Source: HK-STAS-PATE-2 sp046350895 (GTDB lineage: Bacteria > Patescibacteriota > Patescibacteriia > 2-12-FULL-60-25). Taken from it: a stretch of 64,000 bases of DNA. Location of the stretch: NCBI GenBank assembly GCA_046350895.1, contig JAXLZL010000001.1:124001-188000 (forward strand), given 5' to 3'. The translations under genes and the position numbers were made by a program. Numbering within the stretch: position 1 is the stretch's first letter; every line of letters starts with the position of its first letter. The notes under the pieces are model-generated. The model had not been told where the DNA came from. It did no database searches and saw nothing but the letters and a program-made list of their open reading frames with translations. Positions 1 through 12,087 of the stretch are shown one piece after another.

Positions 1-3000
1 ACGTACCAGTATTTGCCTGATTTACCCGAAGCGGTACAAGGCGCCGACGAAGGAACCGTCGCTTCTACCTGGTAGACGTTTTCATGAGTTACGATGCGGA
101 CCGTACCCTGTGTCTGCTGACCAAAGGTCAGATATGAACTTGCTTTCGAACTATAGTCCACCAAGAAGAAACCATAGGCACCGGACCCTGCGGCGGCGTA
201 ACGGTATTTCAACGTTTGCGGCGCCGTACTGAACGAATTACAGCTCAGATTGTAGTTCACACCGGACTTGGTGAAACAGTACAAGTTCGCATAAGGCGCC
301 TTTGTCATGTCCGGATTGCCTTGGTAGTCAGCAGACCAGTGAATATCCCTGCCACATGATTCATTAGCGGCGCAGATCTTATAGTCGAAGAACTTATATG
401 GGGCAGAGTCCAATTTCGAAGTGGAGTTGGCTACCTTGGTGAACTTCATCTGACTCGGAACGACCAAGTGAGCATCGTGGTATTGATAGGACCCCTTCCA
501 GGTATGAACAACAAGGGTTTCACCTTCTTTTACGCGAGGAATCAAGAAGATCTTGCCTTCAGTATTTTGAACGCCGTCAGTTCTGAAGACTGAGGCGCTG
601 AATGACTTGGATTCATACGGCCAGTAACCACCGTCCGCGCCCTCATCAACCTCGGGGAATCCATCGAACCAGGAAGCGCCATCACACCCATTAGCCGGAC
701 GATTTTTCGTACCCGTACAAAGATTGTCTTTATAGAAGTCGACAACAATTTTGTAGCTGCTACAGCTGGCGTCTGTCACCATCTTATCGAAGGTGAATTT
801 ACCGTCTTTGTCTGCCAATACTTCACGCAAGCGGATACCGCGGCTATAGAGCGTGACCCTCGCATTTGGCACCGGTGCATAGGAGTAAACAGCATCCATT
901 ACCTGGCCCGAGATCGTACCCGTACCAACGGCGTCTGAACATTTCAAACAACCTGAGTACTGACACGAGCTATTACAGCTGATCTTATCGACACCGCCAA
1001 CCGTCGTTGAAGCGAAGTCGAATCCGAGCGATTTACATGTAGCATTTGTTTGGCCAAGCAAGGCGCCGTCACATTGTTCTGGGCCGTCAATGCGTCCATT
1101 GCCACAGTAACCACCCGATTGGGCGACCTGCTTACAACTCGTCGTGCAAGCGAGACAGGTTGAACCATAGTCAGCACCAGAAGGACAAGATCCACCGTTT
1201 TGACTGCCAAGGTCACACTCTTCTGCACCGGCATTCACCACGCCGTCACCACAGACATTTTTCTTACAGGCATTCGTACAGCTGTCATTATTATTGCTGT
1301 TGGCATCATCACATTCTTCACCCGGATCTAATTTGCCATCGCCACATGAACCGATCGGCTGACAAGCGGACCAGCTATTAAACTGACACTGATTGACCGT
1401 ACCGGCAGCATTACAAGTGCGGATTTTTTGCGTTTGGTAGGTTGCACAAGTACCACCGACGGCGGCGCAATCCGCATTCGTTGAACAGGTGACAAAGTTA
1501 TTCTGCGCATTCTTTTGGGTACAGTACTTCTGTGCCGTGCAGCCCTCTTGCGAGAACTCAGGCGCACCATCACATGCTTCGGCCGGGGCATCTACCGCAC
1601 CGTCACCACAATGAGGAGCTACGCCCTTACAGGTCTGTGAGCAGGTAGAAGAGAGATTGCAGCCAACGCCGCAATAAGCGCCGTTTTGGTCGCCCTTATC
1701 GCAGACTTCACCTGGCGAGAGCTTATTGTCACCGCAATAACTATCGAAGCCGGTACAAGTGCGATTGCAGTGACCATAGGTGCCGTTTAACGCACTGCCG
1801 TCATCACACGTTTCTGGGACGGCCAATGACGTACAAGTGATTGAGGTACCTGCTGGGTCGCCCGGCGACTGACATTCGGTGGCACTGCCCGGCGTCGTAC
1901 AAGCCTGTCCGTATTTTTTGCCTTCGCCACCCAAACACTGTGCTTTATCAATGCGGCCATTGCCGCACATCGATTGCGCAACGCAAGTCGCATTTGAAGC
2001 GTCAACGAAGGCTTTACAGTCACGGCATACCTGCAATTTGGTACCGGCCGCACCACCCGATGTCGTACACGAAGCGCCGCGGGTATCCCCCACCTCACAA
2101 ATTTCACCAGGGCCAATGACACCGTTACCACACACATCGTCTTGACCATATTCAGTGCCTTGGCAGATACCGCTGTACTTCCAGGTACCGCCGACCGAGA
2201 GACATTGACCGGTTGAAACCACCGAACCCGAAGGACTCGTCACGCGGCAATCCGTATCGGTCGAGCAAGGACTGTCGAGATTGGTACATTTCTTCGCTTC
2301 AGTAAGCAACGGCGGTACGTATCTCGATGCATCCGCCGCTTCAAGCTCGGTACCCAGCTCAAAACGCTCGCCACCGTTCAAAGCGCGGTATTGGTAGATA
2401 TGTGAAACCGACGCTTTGGCTGAAGAAGGGTTCAGCACCGGACACATATAACGTTTTGAGATGGTGTTCCAGCAGGTGGTGGCTTCGAGACCGTCTTTGC
2501 CAGTCGGAGGCTTGCAGGTTTCACCCGTACCACAATCCGAATCGGTCATACAGGCGGACTGCGAGTTCGAACAGAATCCACAGGACAAGAAGCGATTGAC
2601 CGGATCGGTCGCGCCGCTTTCACCAAAGAGGTTCTGCCAACTTGGCCAACGACTGGTCGACATCCCCTGGATGAAGCTGCCGTTCACCAGCGAAGGATAC
2701 GTGCCATTTTGTTCTTTGGACTGCTCAAGCGTGTCACTCATGCGCGACAAATCAGCCACGCGCTTCAAATCACGTTGAAGCTTAGGCTTGAAGCTTGCAC
2801 AACGAAGGTTGGCGTTTTTCTTCAAACACTCCCAATCAGCCGTACAAGTGACGCGGTTGCCGCCATCGCGGTACGTCTCATTCACCGAGTGGCCGGCTTC
2901 TGCAATGGCATAGACGCAGGCGTTTTGGACGTCATCCTGCAAGTTTGCATTCAAGAAGAAGTTGGCAACAAATTGGTCAAAGATGTTTTGCGTGATCTGC

Positions 3001-6000
3001 TTCGCATCCGGATTACGCGAAATGATATAGACATTCGGATAGACCGAAGCGCTCGCCAAATCGTCGGTATTGGCCGCCGAAACATAAACTGTCGCACCGT
3101 CTTTGAGCGCTTCATAACCGTCTACCGTGATCGCCTGCGGTGAACCTGAGAAACCCTTTGAGGCATACCAATCACGGATATTGAGATGCAAAGGATTCGA
3201 CATCACGCGGATACCGACGCCGTCGCCTGCGAGTTCAGGCGAGGTCGTCTCATCAAAGCTCATGAGATACTGGCGAAGCACGCCCTGCGAACGGTCGGCA
3301 GCCGACAAATCAACGTTCACAGCGCGCATTGCCGGCAAGTCATCCGTGGTCGTTGCAGTGCTCTCGCCATCGCGGCAATACAAGGTTGAGAAGTTAAAGA
3401 AGGTTGAACCCTGAAGCGATGGCGCTTGGCGCATAGGCATTCAATGTGCCAATGAACTGCGTACGTCAGCAAACGCGCCGTGCTCGCGGGCCGGCCGTCA
3501 GCCTGCTGGCGACAATGCCGTGCCAGCAACAATTTGGTCTGTTGATGGCGTCTGGATCGTGTCATTGGTGAATGCGCACCCCGCCGACGTAGACGGTGCC
3601 GGATTTGTCTGACGAAACGGTCAGCTTGGGTAATCGCCGCCGTCGCCGAAAGACGGATTCTGTTCGACGAACCCGGCGCCGCTAAGCCCACGGTATTCAG
3701 TATCGGCGTATTGTACGTAAGCACCGAGGAAACCGCCCCACCGACACGACCTTAGCGCGATAACGGTGTGCTCATTCACTTTGTAAAGGTTGCCGGCGAA
3801 TCCGTATTGGTGTCACGCGAATCGGCTGAGATCGCCAAATATTCGCACCCGTTTGAAATCTTCGGCGTACGGTTGCCGCCTGCGACAAACGCCAGCAGGA
3901 CGGCGTTTTCAGGCCGGCCTTTCATTGGTATCGCCATCGCTGGCGACACGCACGCTGCGCAGTTGATCAGATATTCATTATTCGCTTTGAGAGCCGTCTT
4001 CAGCAGACACCGCCGCAGAACGGGGCTTGCTCGATGCCGAGATCGAGAGATCACCCTTCACGCTGCCTGCGCAGTACACGTCGGGCCTGGGCCGCCTTAC
4101 CAAAGAATGGACAAGCAAACCATCGTGCGACGCGCGAGCCAACCAGCCTTTGGTTCAGTGGCGACGATAATGGCGCCGTAAGCCGGTTGCCAAGCCGTTG
4201 CTGAAAGTTTTTCAGCGATAATGAGATTGTCACGGACCGATTTGTTCATCCATAACCGCACAAAAAGGTCACGCTGACTGCTGCGTTGCGGCAAACATTT
4301 TGGGTATTTGAACCAGGAGATGCCGAGTGGCAACACATCTGGCGCGGCGCGCAGCAACCGGCTCATCAAGACCCAGGCCAACAGGACAGGAGTTTTCAGC
4401 CGTAAATCGCACGCTTCATATTCAGCATTGCCGGTTTTTTGTGAATGTCGCCTTAAGCACCGAGCCTTTCATCAAGCCGGCAGCGTCCGGCGTCGCATCG
4501 CCATCAATCTCAGCGTACTGACCGCATCGGCCTGCCATCGCCATCGGGCCAGCCTCACAACGCGCGGATTCACCATACCCTGACGACACCGTCGCCACAG
4601 AATGAAGGATTTACGTATGCAGCCGACGAACCTTCTTCGCGTAAACAGCGATTCGAACAACCGTCCCCGCCTCGGCATTGCCGTCATCACAAGTTTCTCA
4701 CCTGTTTAACAATGGTACGCCGCCAGTACCAGTACCAGCACCTGAGCAAAGCGCTCGTACCCGCATTCAAACAGGTATTCGCATCACAACCGGCCACTGG
4801 CCAGGTCGCACCGTCTTTCGCAAGTCTCACCGGCTTCAAGGCGACCATTGCCGCAAAACGGCGATCACCGGACTCGAGCCCCTCGTTCAAACAGAGGTTA
4901 AGCGGCAACTGTCGCCATTGGTCGTATTGCTATCATCACAGGTTTCACCGGCGCAATGTCACTGCTGCTACATGTAGAACCGCCTTTCAACGGCGCCCAA
5001 TGCCTGACAATCCGATGTGCAGCCAGTGTTGGCCTGACCGGTCACACTGTTCACCACGGTTCAATACCCTGCTGGCCGCATTGCGAACTCACCATTGGCT
5101 TCCAGAGATTATTCGCGATGAGCATCAGCCGTATCAGAACCTCGTCACATTCTTCACCGCCTTTTGATCCAGGGGCTAACAGCGTACAGGTATCACCGTG
5201 GGTGGTGCGACAGCCTTGGCTATTAACGGCACATGGACCCGTACCAGCCGAATTCAAACAATATTTGCCATTGGTCGTTTCAACGATACGGTTACCGCAT
5301 GAGGCAACCTTACCCACTACGCCATTTTCAACCGTCTCTATACAAAGATCAGAACAGCCTGCTGGCGTTGAAGTATCAACCGTGACCGGTATTCGCATTG
5401 TGGAACCATTGCCACCATTCACGAATCGGCTGACCGTGTACCGTCTGGCCACGGTCCAATTGTATCACCTGAAAGGATCTGGCCTTTTTGTGAACAGCTA
5501 TCTGGATCAGACTTGCGCCACCGCGGCAAACAATTGGCGTGCACTGACGACGGATTCGATCTTCTATCGGCGTCGCTAACAACCGAAGCCACGCCACAGG
5601 TCGCATCATCGGCGTCTTTGACCCTGAACGTCCAAACATAGCCGGCAGGATCATTGAGGCCCGTGAGCAACATCCCATCAATCGAGCGCGCACCGCTCAA
5701 TGAGCCGCCTTTATTAATACGCGATAAAACTTTCCGCTCCAATACAGAATTGAATAAGATCATCCACCATGTCGAGCGGCAAAGCGCAAGGCGGGTCATT
5801 TGAGCCCGGCACTGCCGAAACCGTTACCGGTGGAAGATCCGTCGAGGTCCAGGTTCGATCAAATCAAGATACTCATTATGCAGCGGCGCACTTGGGAAAA
5901 GCGCTTGCCAACGAGCTGGCATCCATCTCGGTGCTAAACCCGCCCAGCCGCATTGCTGCAAGCCGTGTCACAACCTGGTCCATGATTCAAATACCGATCA

Positions 6001-9000
6001 AGGTGAGCCTGATGTGCCTGGCATCATCGATATAGTGGTCATAGTTGAGCGTGATATCGACTTTACCTTTAACAGGGTTATTACCCGTATCAGAGAGGCC
6101 GGTAAATCGTCTGGTAGAGCTCTGCGTGTTGGGGATCCACTGGCCGGATTCGTCGAAATCGAAGCGCGACCGCCGATACCGTCCAAGACACGCCGAGGTC
6201 ATCAAACGTGAACAGGTTTACGAGGATACAGGCCTACCGTCTGCTGGATAGGCGGCAATGCCATAATTTTGGGTCTCACCAATCACCTTCATCTCATGGT
6301 CATTTCCGGCGCATTTCTACTTTGCGAGCTTGCATTGGCTGCGCGTCTTGGCGTGACAAAGCCGTACCAATAAGCGCCGCCCAGGCCAGGTAGGATCAGC
6401 CTTTAACGCATGCCCTGCATCAGACAAGATACTCGTCGACAAAAACGATTTGGTAATGCGAGAGAGACCGCTCCAAAGGCCGCCGATCGGCAAAAAACTC
6501 AACAACGCCTTGGTCGCCGTAGTAATTTCTGATAGCGTGGGAATCCGCTATGGTTGCACCTCTTCTTTTGTGTCACAAGGCGATGCCCCTGTCCCTGCAC
6601 ATTTAAAATCTTCACGGTCTGGGCATTGACCGTCGTCTCATCGAGCAAGGTCGTAAAACGGATGCTGCCCAAGCTATTTACGCAGGTCTTTGTACCGTTG
6701 CCTTGGTTAGCCCATGGGCGTTGGCGAGGGTAAAGGGTCCTGGCTACACTCCTCAACAACTTGCGGGTAGGTTGGGATTACCCTGCTGAAATGCGTGCCA
6801 AGCAAACTCTGCAGAAGTGACTGTTTGTGCACAACGCCGCCCAACACCGAACAAGCCCTGTGAAGGCAGCACTGCTTCATTCGTGCCACAAATGGCCGCA
6901 TCTTCTTTACAGCTCTTTACGGCAAACGGAATCGTGTTTGAATTGTTACCGTTAACCGACATTGAAACATATCCTGTCTGAGCACCGGCAGGAACGCTCG
7001 TCTTGATTGAAGCGCTCGTCCACATTGGCAACCGTCGCATTCACGCGGCCATATTATTGGCTCCGGCAACTCAATTGACCAGAAGCGCCAAAATTCTCAC
7101 CAACGACTTCAACAGGGGTCCCGACCGGGCCCGATGCTGGTTTTAGCGCATACCCGGTTTGGCACTCCCCGCTTCAACGGTAAACCATCACGATGCCAGT
7201 CTGTGCATCAGAACGCTCATGCGTGACCGTGTATGCTCGCCACGGCCTCATTGCCGATACCAGCACCGACATTGGCAGGGACTTTGACCGTCACGGCCGT
7301 GTCTGACCAAAACCCGTACCGCCGCGCAGGTGAAATTTGTGTCAATACCTGTCGCACCATCGGCGCGTTTAAAACGTCACCTTGCCTACCGTACCGCCAA
7401 AATTCGTCCCTTGAGCGTCATGGTAATAATAAACGCGCCGCGATCCGCAGAGGTCGTTAATTTTTGGTGAAGCTTTGCGCACGCGTATCAATTCTAAAGT
7501 CATTAAGCCTTGGTTTGAATTGGCCCCATTAGAAACAATGGTCACCGGATAACCGCTGCTGGCGTAAAGACCGGGTGTTTTAACACGATGGTCGTCTGAC
7601 CAGAGGTTTGCACTGCCGCCGCTTCGCGATCCGCAAAGAGAACGCGGCCAGCCATAGCGCCAAACCCGCACCGCGGACTTCGATGCGATCACCGCTATAC
7701 CCTGTCCCTGCGTTACTTGGCAAATAGCCGGATGCGCAACGTTATTGACCGTGAACAGATCGATCACTGGTCCGATGGCGTCATTCGAAACGTCTTTAAG
7801 GTTATTGGTCGCATGCTGAACTTCGATCGGGCCGCTAACGGCGCCCGCAGGCACTTCAACGAGAATGGCATTATTCGTCCAGGTTGAAACACCGCTTGCC
7901 GTACAGGCCTGTGCTGGTGATGCCGTCACGCCATTCGCGAACCGCACCGTACCTGCGGCGGCACCGAAGCCGCGACCACTGATGGTGACGATGGTGCCAG
8001 GGCGACCGTCCAGCGGCGAAATACCGGTAATCAAAGGTGAATCAACACAAAGATTGTTTACACAAGCGCCTGAAGCGCACTCGTTGTTATTCGTACACGT
8101 AGAACCTGCGCATGCACCACAAGAACCGCCGCAATCAAGCGCGGTTTCATCACCGTCCTTCACGCCGTTCGAGCAGTAAGCTGGACGCACCACGATCGTG
8201 ACCGGTGCCGACACCGTTTGATTTGAATCAAGATCATAGGCGCGAGCTGTAACAACATGACTGCCAGGAGCTGTCGTGCTAAGCCAGATATTCGAAGTTA
8301 AAATCGTGCTGGTTGAAACCTGGCCTGAAGGCAAATTTGCAACGGTGATCACCTGACCATCAACCATCACCTCAACCATCGAGATGCCGCTATCATCGGT
8401 TGACTGGGTGTGAACCGAGAGCGTGTCACTTGCAACAAATGCCTGACCGTTGCTAGGCGCCGTAATCGTTACCTGCGGCGGCTGCGTATCAACAATAGAC
8501 CCCGAAGTGAATGAGGCGCTACAAGCAGGAGCGATCCCTCCACAGGTGATGGTTTGGCCCGTCGAAGATTTGATAGAACCCGCAACACGAACCGTATACT
8601 CGGTATTCGATTCAAAGCATTTCTTTGTTTCATTTGGCGCAGGGCAGTTTGCGGCTGGCGTAAACGTCGCCACCGAACCGCTGATCGCCCAAGAGCCGGC
8701 AACGGGCGCTTGGTCAGATGTTTTGACAACAGTTAACGCCGTCGTCGTTGATTCGACAGGGCGCGTAAAAATAACGCGAGGCTGGACATTGCGTATCTGC
8801 GTTTGACCCGTTGGCGTGATCGAGCTTATTTGAAACGCTTGGCTTGAACCGCCACCACCAAAGCCCGTACCCCCCGTGCCTCCGGTACCTGTACCGCCGG
8901 CGCCGCCATTATTGCCACCCGTGGCTGTAAGCAAGGCATTGATAACAAACGTCGTGATACCCCATGCCGACAACACAATCACCAAACCAATGGCGGCGTT

Positions 9001-9304
9001 CGTAAGCATGCGTTTGGCGCCCGAGATCTTTTCCAGAGTCCCCGCCAGATGTCATCCACGTAAAACCCGCATACAAAACGATACCGACAAGAATGATGCC
9101 GATGAATCCGAGTGAGGCATTAATGATATTGACCGCGATGGTGCGCGGATCCGTACCAGAAAGCTTGACGGTTTGGCCGACATCATTGAGGCCGAGCGTA
9201 TCTGCCGTCTGGGCGAGCGCGTCTGGCGCAAAAACGGCAAGAGCCGTCATCAAGGTGACGGCGGCAAGCGGGGCGATCAGGCCCAGTAATCGTTTGTTTT
9301 TCAT
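1..9304 (-). CDS. Giant cysteine-rich surface protein with VirB2-like N-terminus (partial, frameshifted)
   Basis: The start is ATG at 9304 and the gene runs off the left edge, so it is at least about 3,100 codons. The N-terminus has a signal-like helix and two hydrophobic helices around the motif 'WMTSGGDSGK' (9304-8940), as in the T4SS pilin/VirB2-TrbC-like family. A Gly-rich linker follows, then SbsA-type and other Ig-like segments (about 8850-8180), a Cys cluster (8180-8040), IPT/TIG-like segments (about 8040-6500), more Ig-like sequence (6500-5500), and many Myxo-cys/DUF4215-type repeats such as 'CGNGRIDGPEQCDG', 'CGDGKLDPGEECDD' and 'CGNGRLEAGETC' (5500-3700 and 2550-950). A carboxypeptidase-regulatory-like fold sits at about 930-770. 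The frame is open from 1 to about 3437, but about 3425-7370 is broken every 100-200 nt and another break lies near 9035. I infer a secreted, disulfide-rich adhesin or stalk. Separate genes inside the broken part cannot be excluded. Confidence 0.72.
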
Positions 9305-9310
9305 GGGAAG

Positions 9311-11248
9311 TTACGGAAGTCTTGTCGGAGCTGCACATCCGCCTGCCTGCGGATGACCATCACAGCAGTTTGGGTTTTGTGCACTAGCCACACAGCTCAC
9401 GGAGGCAGCCGGCACATAGCAATTTTGGTAGATATTCTGGATGCCAGAACCGATCTTTGGCTGATAGATCGGCACGACCGCCGTTGCGCCAGTGCCCGTC
9501 GCAGAAACAAAGAGGCGGTGGTCAACCGAGATCTTGCCTTGCGTTGCCGTGTCGCCAACGCCTGCCACCGAGCCCGCCGAGGTAAGAGGTTCATAGCCGG
9601 CCGTCCACCAAAACGTGTCTGCCATACGGACAGGTTCATTTGTCTCCATTTTTATTTCATCCGTATTCACTGTTGATGAACGCAACGGTGAGTCGAAGGT
9701 CGCCTCAACCTTGGCATCAACAGAAAGATTGCTCGAAGCGGCCGCATCACCGGCGCGCGGCGTGGTCGACTTGATCACCGGTGCGGCAAGATTCGGCTTG
9801 TCCGTCGTCTGGAATGTCCAGCCATAATCATCATTGCCGGCAACAGCATCGCCGTCTGACCCCTGGGCTTTGCCATCACCATTGCCATCGAGGGCATTAC
9901 CAGCCAAATCCACGATACCGTCATACAATGAACCCGAGATGGCCGCCATCGGCGGATTCTCACTCAAGGTAGGTGATTTTGCGACCACGGCAATCGCAGC
10001 ACTCGAAGGCAAACAGTAGACTGTAGAACCGCAAGAGTTGGTACCGCAGCTTTGGTCGGTCGTAAATTCAAGCGTGCGGTATTGGTTTGAAAGCTTAAAT
10101 GAACCGTTAGGACGCGTGGTACCGCCCGCCGTTACCTGCACATTGGTAAAGCCCGAACCATTTTGAAAAAGACCAGAAGCAGAAACCGGGTCAACGGCTT
10201 CATTGAATTGCATCTGAATAATGACATTCGGGGCATACGAACCCCCGTCAACCGGGATCACAGACGTGATGCGAGGCGGCGTATTGTCTACGATGGTTGA
10301 AACCTGAAACTGCCACTTATAACCGGCAGAAAAACTACCTCCAAAAGCCGCCGAGCCATCTTCGCGCTTCAAACCGTTTGCGCCGCCGACAAATTCAACC
10401 GCATAGTCAGTATCTACCGTTGGACTACCGAGGTATTGAACGGGACGGATCACAAAGGTCTGGCGGTCGTCAGTAAAACTCACGCGTGCCTGGGCCGTGG
10501 TGAGCGCCAAATCACGCTTGCCGGCTGGATAGATTTTTACGACATCGGCATTAAGACCGATCGTCGTAGCACGGCCAGCATCATCTGCAAGATTGGACGG
10601 CGTATTATTGTCATTGTATCCAGCAATAATCGAAGAAAGCTTGATAGGTTCTTTGAACGTAATCACGATCGCCGTATTGCGAGGCACACCCGTGGCATCA
10701 CGTGCTGGGATATGGGATTCGACAATGCCGGCACCCAAAGAACCCGCTGAGCCGGGAAACCCACCACCATTTTCAAACGGATTGCCAGAACCGGCGCCGC
10801 CTCCCCCGCCGTTCTCGCCCGTCAATAAATTGATCACAAAAGCCGTGATAGCAAACGATGAGACGATGATGATCAAACCGATGATGGCATTACGGATCAG
10901 CTTTTTGGCTTTTTCAACCTGTTCATTGTCACCACCTGAAGTCATCCAAAGATAGCCGGCATAGACGATGATGCCGAGCAAGATGACGCCCATGAATCCC
11001 AAAAAGATATTGATGATGCGGCCGATGATGGTGGGCAAATCGGTTTGCGTCTCAAGACCAGTGGCAGCACCAACTTGGTTTAGCCCCGGATCAACGGTTT
11101 GTGCAAAGACGGCGGATGGATGTGCCAAAAGCGAAACGCAAAAAAACACCCCGATCACGGTTGCGAAAAAAATCGCAGACCGCGAGCGTGAGGTGCTTCT
11201 TGCGGAACCATCCGAAAGCATGGGAAGGAGGGATCCGAACATGGGCAC
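9311..11248 (-). CDS. Pilin-anchored Ig-like surface protein
   Basis: This 645-residue protein is intact. An N-terminal signal-like helix is followed by 'LGFMGVILLGIIVYAGYLWM', the SGGDNEQVEKAKK loop and a second long hydrophobic helix, which is the VirB2/TrbC-like 'T4SS pilin' architecture. A Gly/Asn-rich linker leads to SbsA-type Ig-like segments (for example 'PPRITSVIPVDGGSYAPNV') and a Cys-containing C-terminus. It shares this plan with the giant protein that starts 6 nt downstream, so the two are probably paralogues translated together, with yqeY 3 nt upstream. The start is GTG at 11248 or ATG at 11242; the sequence does not decide. The likely place is the cell surface, anchored by the two helices. 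The function is inferred from architecture only. Confidence 0.75.
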   Translation of the reverse strand: MPMFGSLLPMLSDGSARSTSRSRSAIFFATVIGVFFCVSLLAHPSAVFAQTVDPGLNQVGAATGLETQTDLPTIIGRIINIFLGFMGVILLGIIVYAGYLWMTSGGDNEQVEKAKKLIRNAIIGLIIIVSSFAITAFVINLLTGENGGGGGAGSGNPFENGGGFPGSAGSLGAGIVESHIPARDATGVPRNTAIVITFKEPIKLSSIIAGYNDNNTPSNLADDAGRATTIGLNADVVKIYPAGKRDLALTTAQARVSFTDDRQTFVIRPVQYLGSPTVDTDYAVEFVGGANGLKREDGSAAFGGSFSAGYKWQFQVSTIVDNTPPRITSVIPVDGGSYAPNVIIQMQFNEAVDPVSASGLFQNGSGFTNVQVTAGGTTRPNGSFKLSNQYRTLEFTTDQSCGTNSCGSTVYCLPSSAAIAVVAKSPTLSENPPMAAISGSLYDGIVDLAGNALDGNGDGKAQGSDGDAVAGNDDYGWTFQTTDKPNLAAPVIKSTTPRAGDAAASSNLSVDAKVEATFDSPLRSSTVNTDEIKMETNEPVRMADTFWWTAGYEPLTSAGSVAGVGDTATQGKISVDHRLFVSATGTGATAVVPIYQPKIGSGIQNIYQNCYVPAASVSCVASAQNPNCCDGHPQAGGCAAPTRLP

Positions 11249-11251
11249 ATC

Positions 11252-11689
11252 TTACTCCGAAAGTAGGCGCTGGACAATGGTGCGAACGGTGTTTCCATCC
11301 GCTCTTCCATCCACAGCCTTCATGGCCATACCCATCGCCTTACCCATATCGCTGGCCTTCATGCCGGCTACGGCTTCTCTGACCAGCTTCTCTACTTCTT
11401 CGACAGGCATCGCCGGTGGCAAATAGGTCGAGAGGATGTCGATCTCTTGCTGTTGCTTCTCTACCAGGTCTTGGCGGCCGGCGGTTTGAAAATCCGAGAT
11501 CGCATCTTGGTATTGCTTGATCATGGTTTTCAAGACGGCGAAGGCGCTTTGGTCATCGAGGTCTGTTTGGGTTTCTATTTGTTTGTTTTTGAGCGAGGTG
11601 CGGGCCATGCGCAGCACCGAGAGGCGCTGTTCGCTTTTTGCCTTCATGGCTTCTTTGAGGTCTTGGTCGATGCGTTCAATCACAGTCAT
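11252..11689 (-). CDS. yqeY: GatB/YqeY domain protein
   Basis: The 145-residue protein matches the YqeY family along its full length: 'MARTSLKNKQIE' near the N-terminus, 'FQTAGRQDLVEKQQQEIDIL' and 'YLPPAMPVEEVEKLV' in the middle, and 'DMGKAMGMAMKAVDGRADG' before the C-terminus. YqeY resembles the tail domain of GatB and is thought to interact with tRNA or amidotransferase complexes; its exact role is unsettled. It lies downstream of rpsU, a neighbourhood that is widely conserved, but here an intrinsic-terminator-like hairpin separates the two, so expression may depend on readthrough. Confidence 0.9.
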   Translation of the reverse strand: MTVIERIDQDLKEAMKAKSEQRLSVLRMARTSLKNKQIETQTDLDDQSAFAVLKTMIKQYQDAISDFQTAGRQDLVEKQQQEIDILSTYLPPAMPVEEVEKLVREAVAGMKASDMGKAMGMAMKAVDGRADGNTVRTIVQRLLSE

Positions 11690-11714
11690 AGTAAAAACAC
11701 TCTAACGGATACGG

Positions 11715-11776
11715 ATAAAAAAAGTAAGTAGTTAATAGCAAGTAGCCTTAAACTACCTACTACTAACTACTTGCTT
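11715..11776 (-). terminator. AT-rich terminator/attenuator between rpsU and yqeY
   Basis: Arms at 11722-11745 and 11753-11776 form a 24-nt stem with a 7-nt loop. In the minus-strand RNA the only true mismatch is one C-A pair, and three other positions are G-U wobbles. The 3' arm runs into a U-rich tract (11717-11723 as A on the plus strand). This fits a Rho-independent terminator after rpsU that partly uncouples yqeY. Confidence 0.7.
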
Positions 11777-11791
11777 CTCGCCTAGCTCGCC

Positions 11792-12034
11792 TTAACGGCG
11801 GCCTGGTTTGCGTTTTTCTTCTTTGAGCTGACCGGTTTTCATGAGGTAGTCATATTGCTGACTCATGAATTCGCGGCGAAGAGCCCCGAAGCGGCGACCA
11901 TTGCGGTTAGGACCGCTGTCGTGAAAACGACGCTTTTTGGTCTCGATTTGTTTGCCGCTCGATTGAAAGCGACGCTGGAAGCGGCGCAACATAGCGTCAA
12001 ACGTCTCGTTTTTCTTGCGTTTAATATCAACCAT
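11792..12034 (-). CDS. rpsU: 30S ribosomal protein bS21
   Basis: This 80-residue, strongly basic protein carries the bS21 signature: 'KKNETFDAMLRRFQRRFQSS' followed by 'KQIETKKRRFHD'. bS21 sits on the small subunit platform near the anti-Shine-Dalgarno region. The start ATG is supported by a good Shine-Dalgarno (AAAGGAG about 9 nt upstream), which is stronger than for most genes here. It has its own promoter and is followed by a terminator-like hairpin, so it is probably transcribed mainly alone. Confidence 0.93.
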   Translation of the reverse strand: MVDIKRKKNETFDAMLRRFQRRFQSSGKQIETKKRRFHDSGPNRNGRRFGALRREFMSQQYDYLMKTGQLKEEKRKPGRR

Positions 12035-12087
12035 GGTGACACGCTCCTTTCTGGGTAAAATCGCATCTAACTGACGCGTTGGCCAGA

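Noticed and set aside
1841..2145. Open plus-strand frames of about 90 codons antisense to the cysteine-rich gene
   Set aside because: They are His/Pro/Arg-rich mirror frames of Cys-rich repeats, have no ribosome binding site, and the minus frame shows clear family repeats.
1..5500. CRISPR-like or tandem DNA repeats in the cysteine-rich region
   Set aside because: The repetition is at protein level with variable spacing and divergent DNA; there are no identical direct repeats with spacers.
9025..9045. Programmed frameshift joining the pilin-like start to the rest of the giant gene
   Set aside because: GGAAAAG is only weakly slippery, the shift needed is +1, and dozens of other indels nearby make sequence error the simpler reading.
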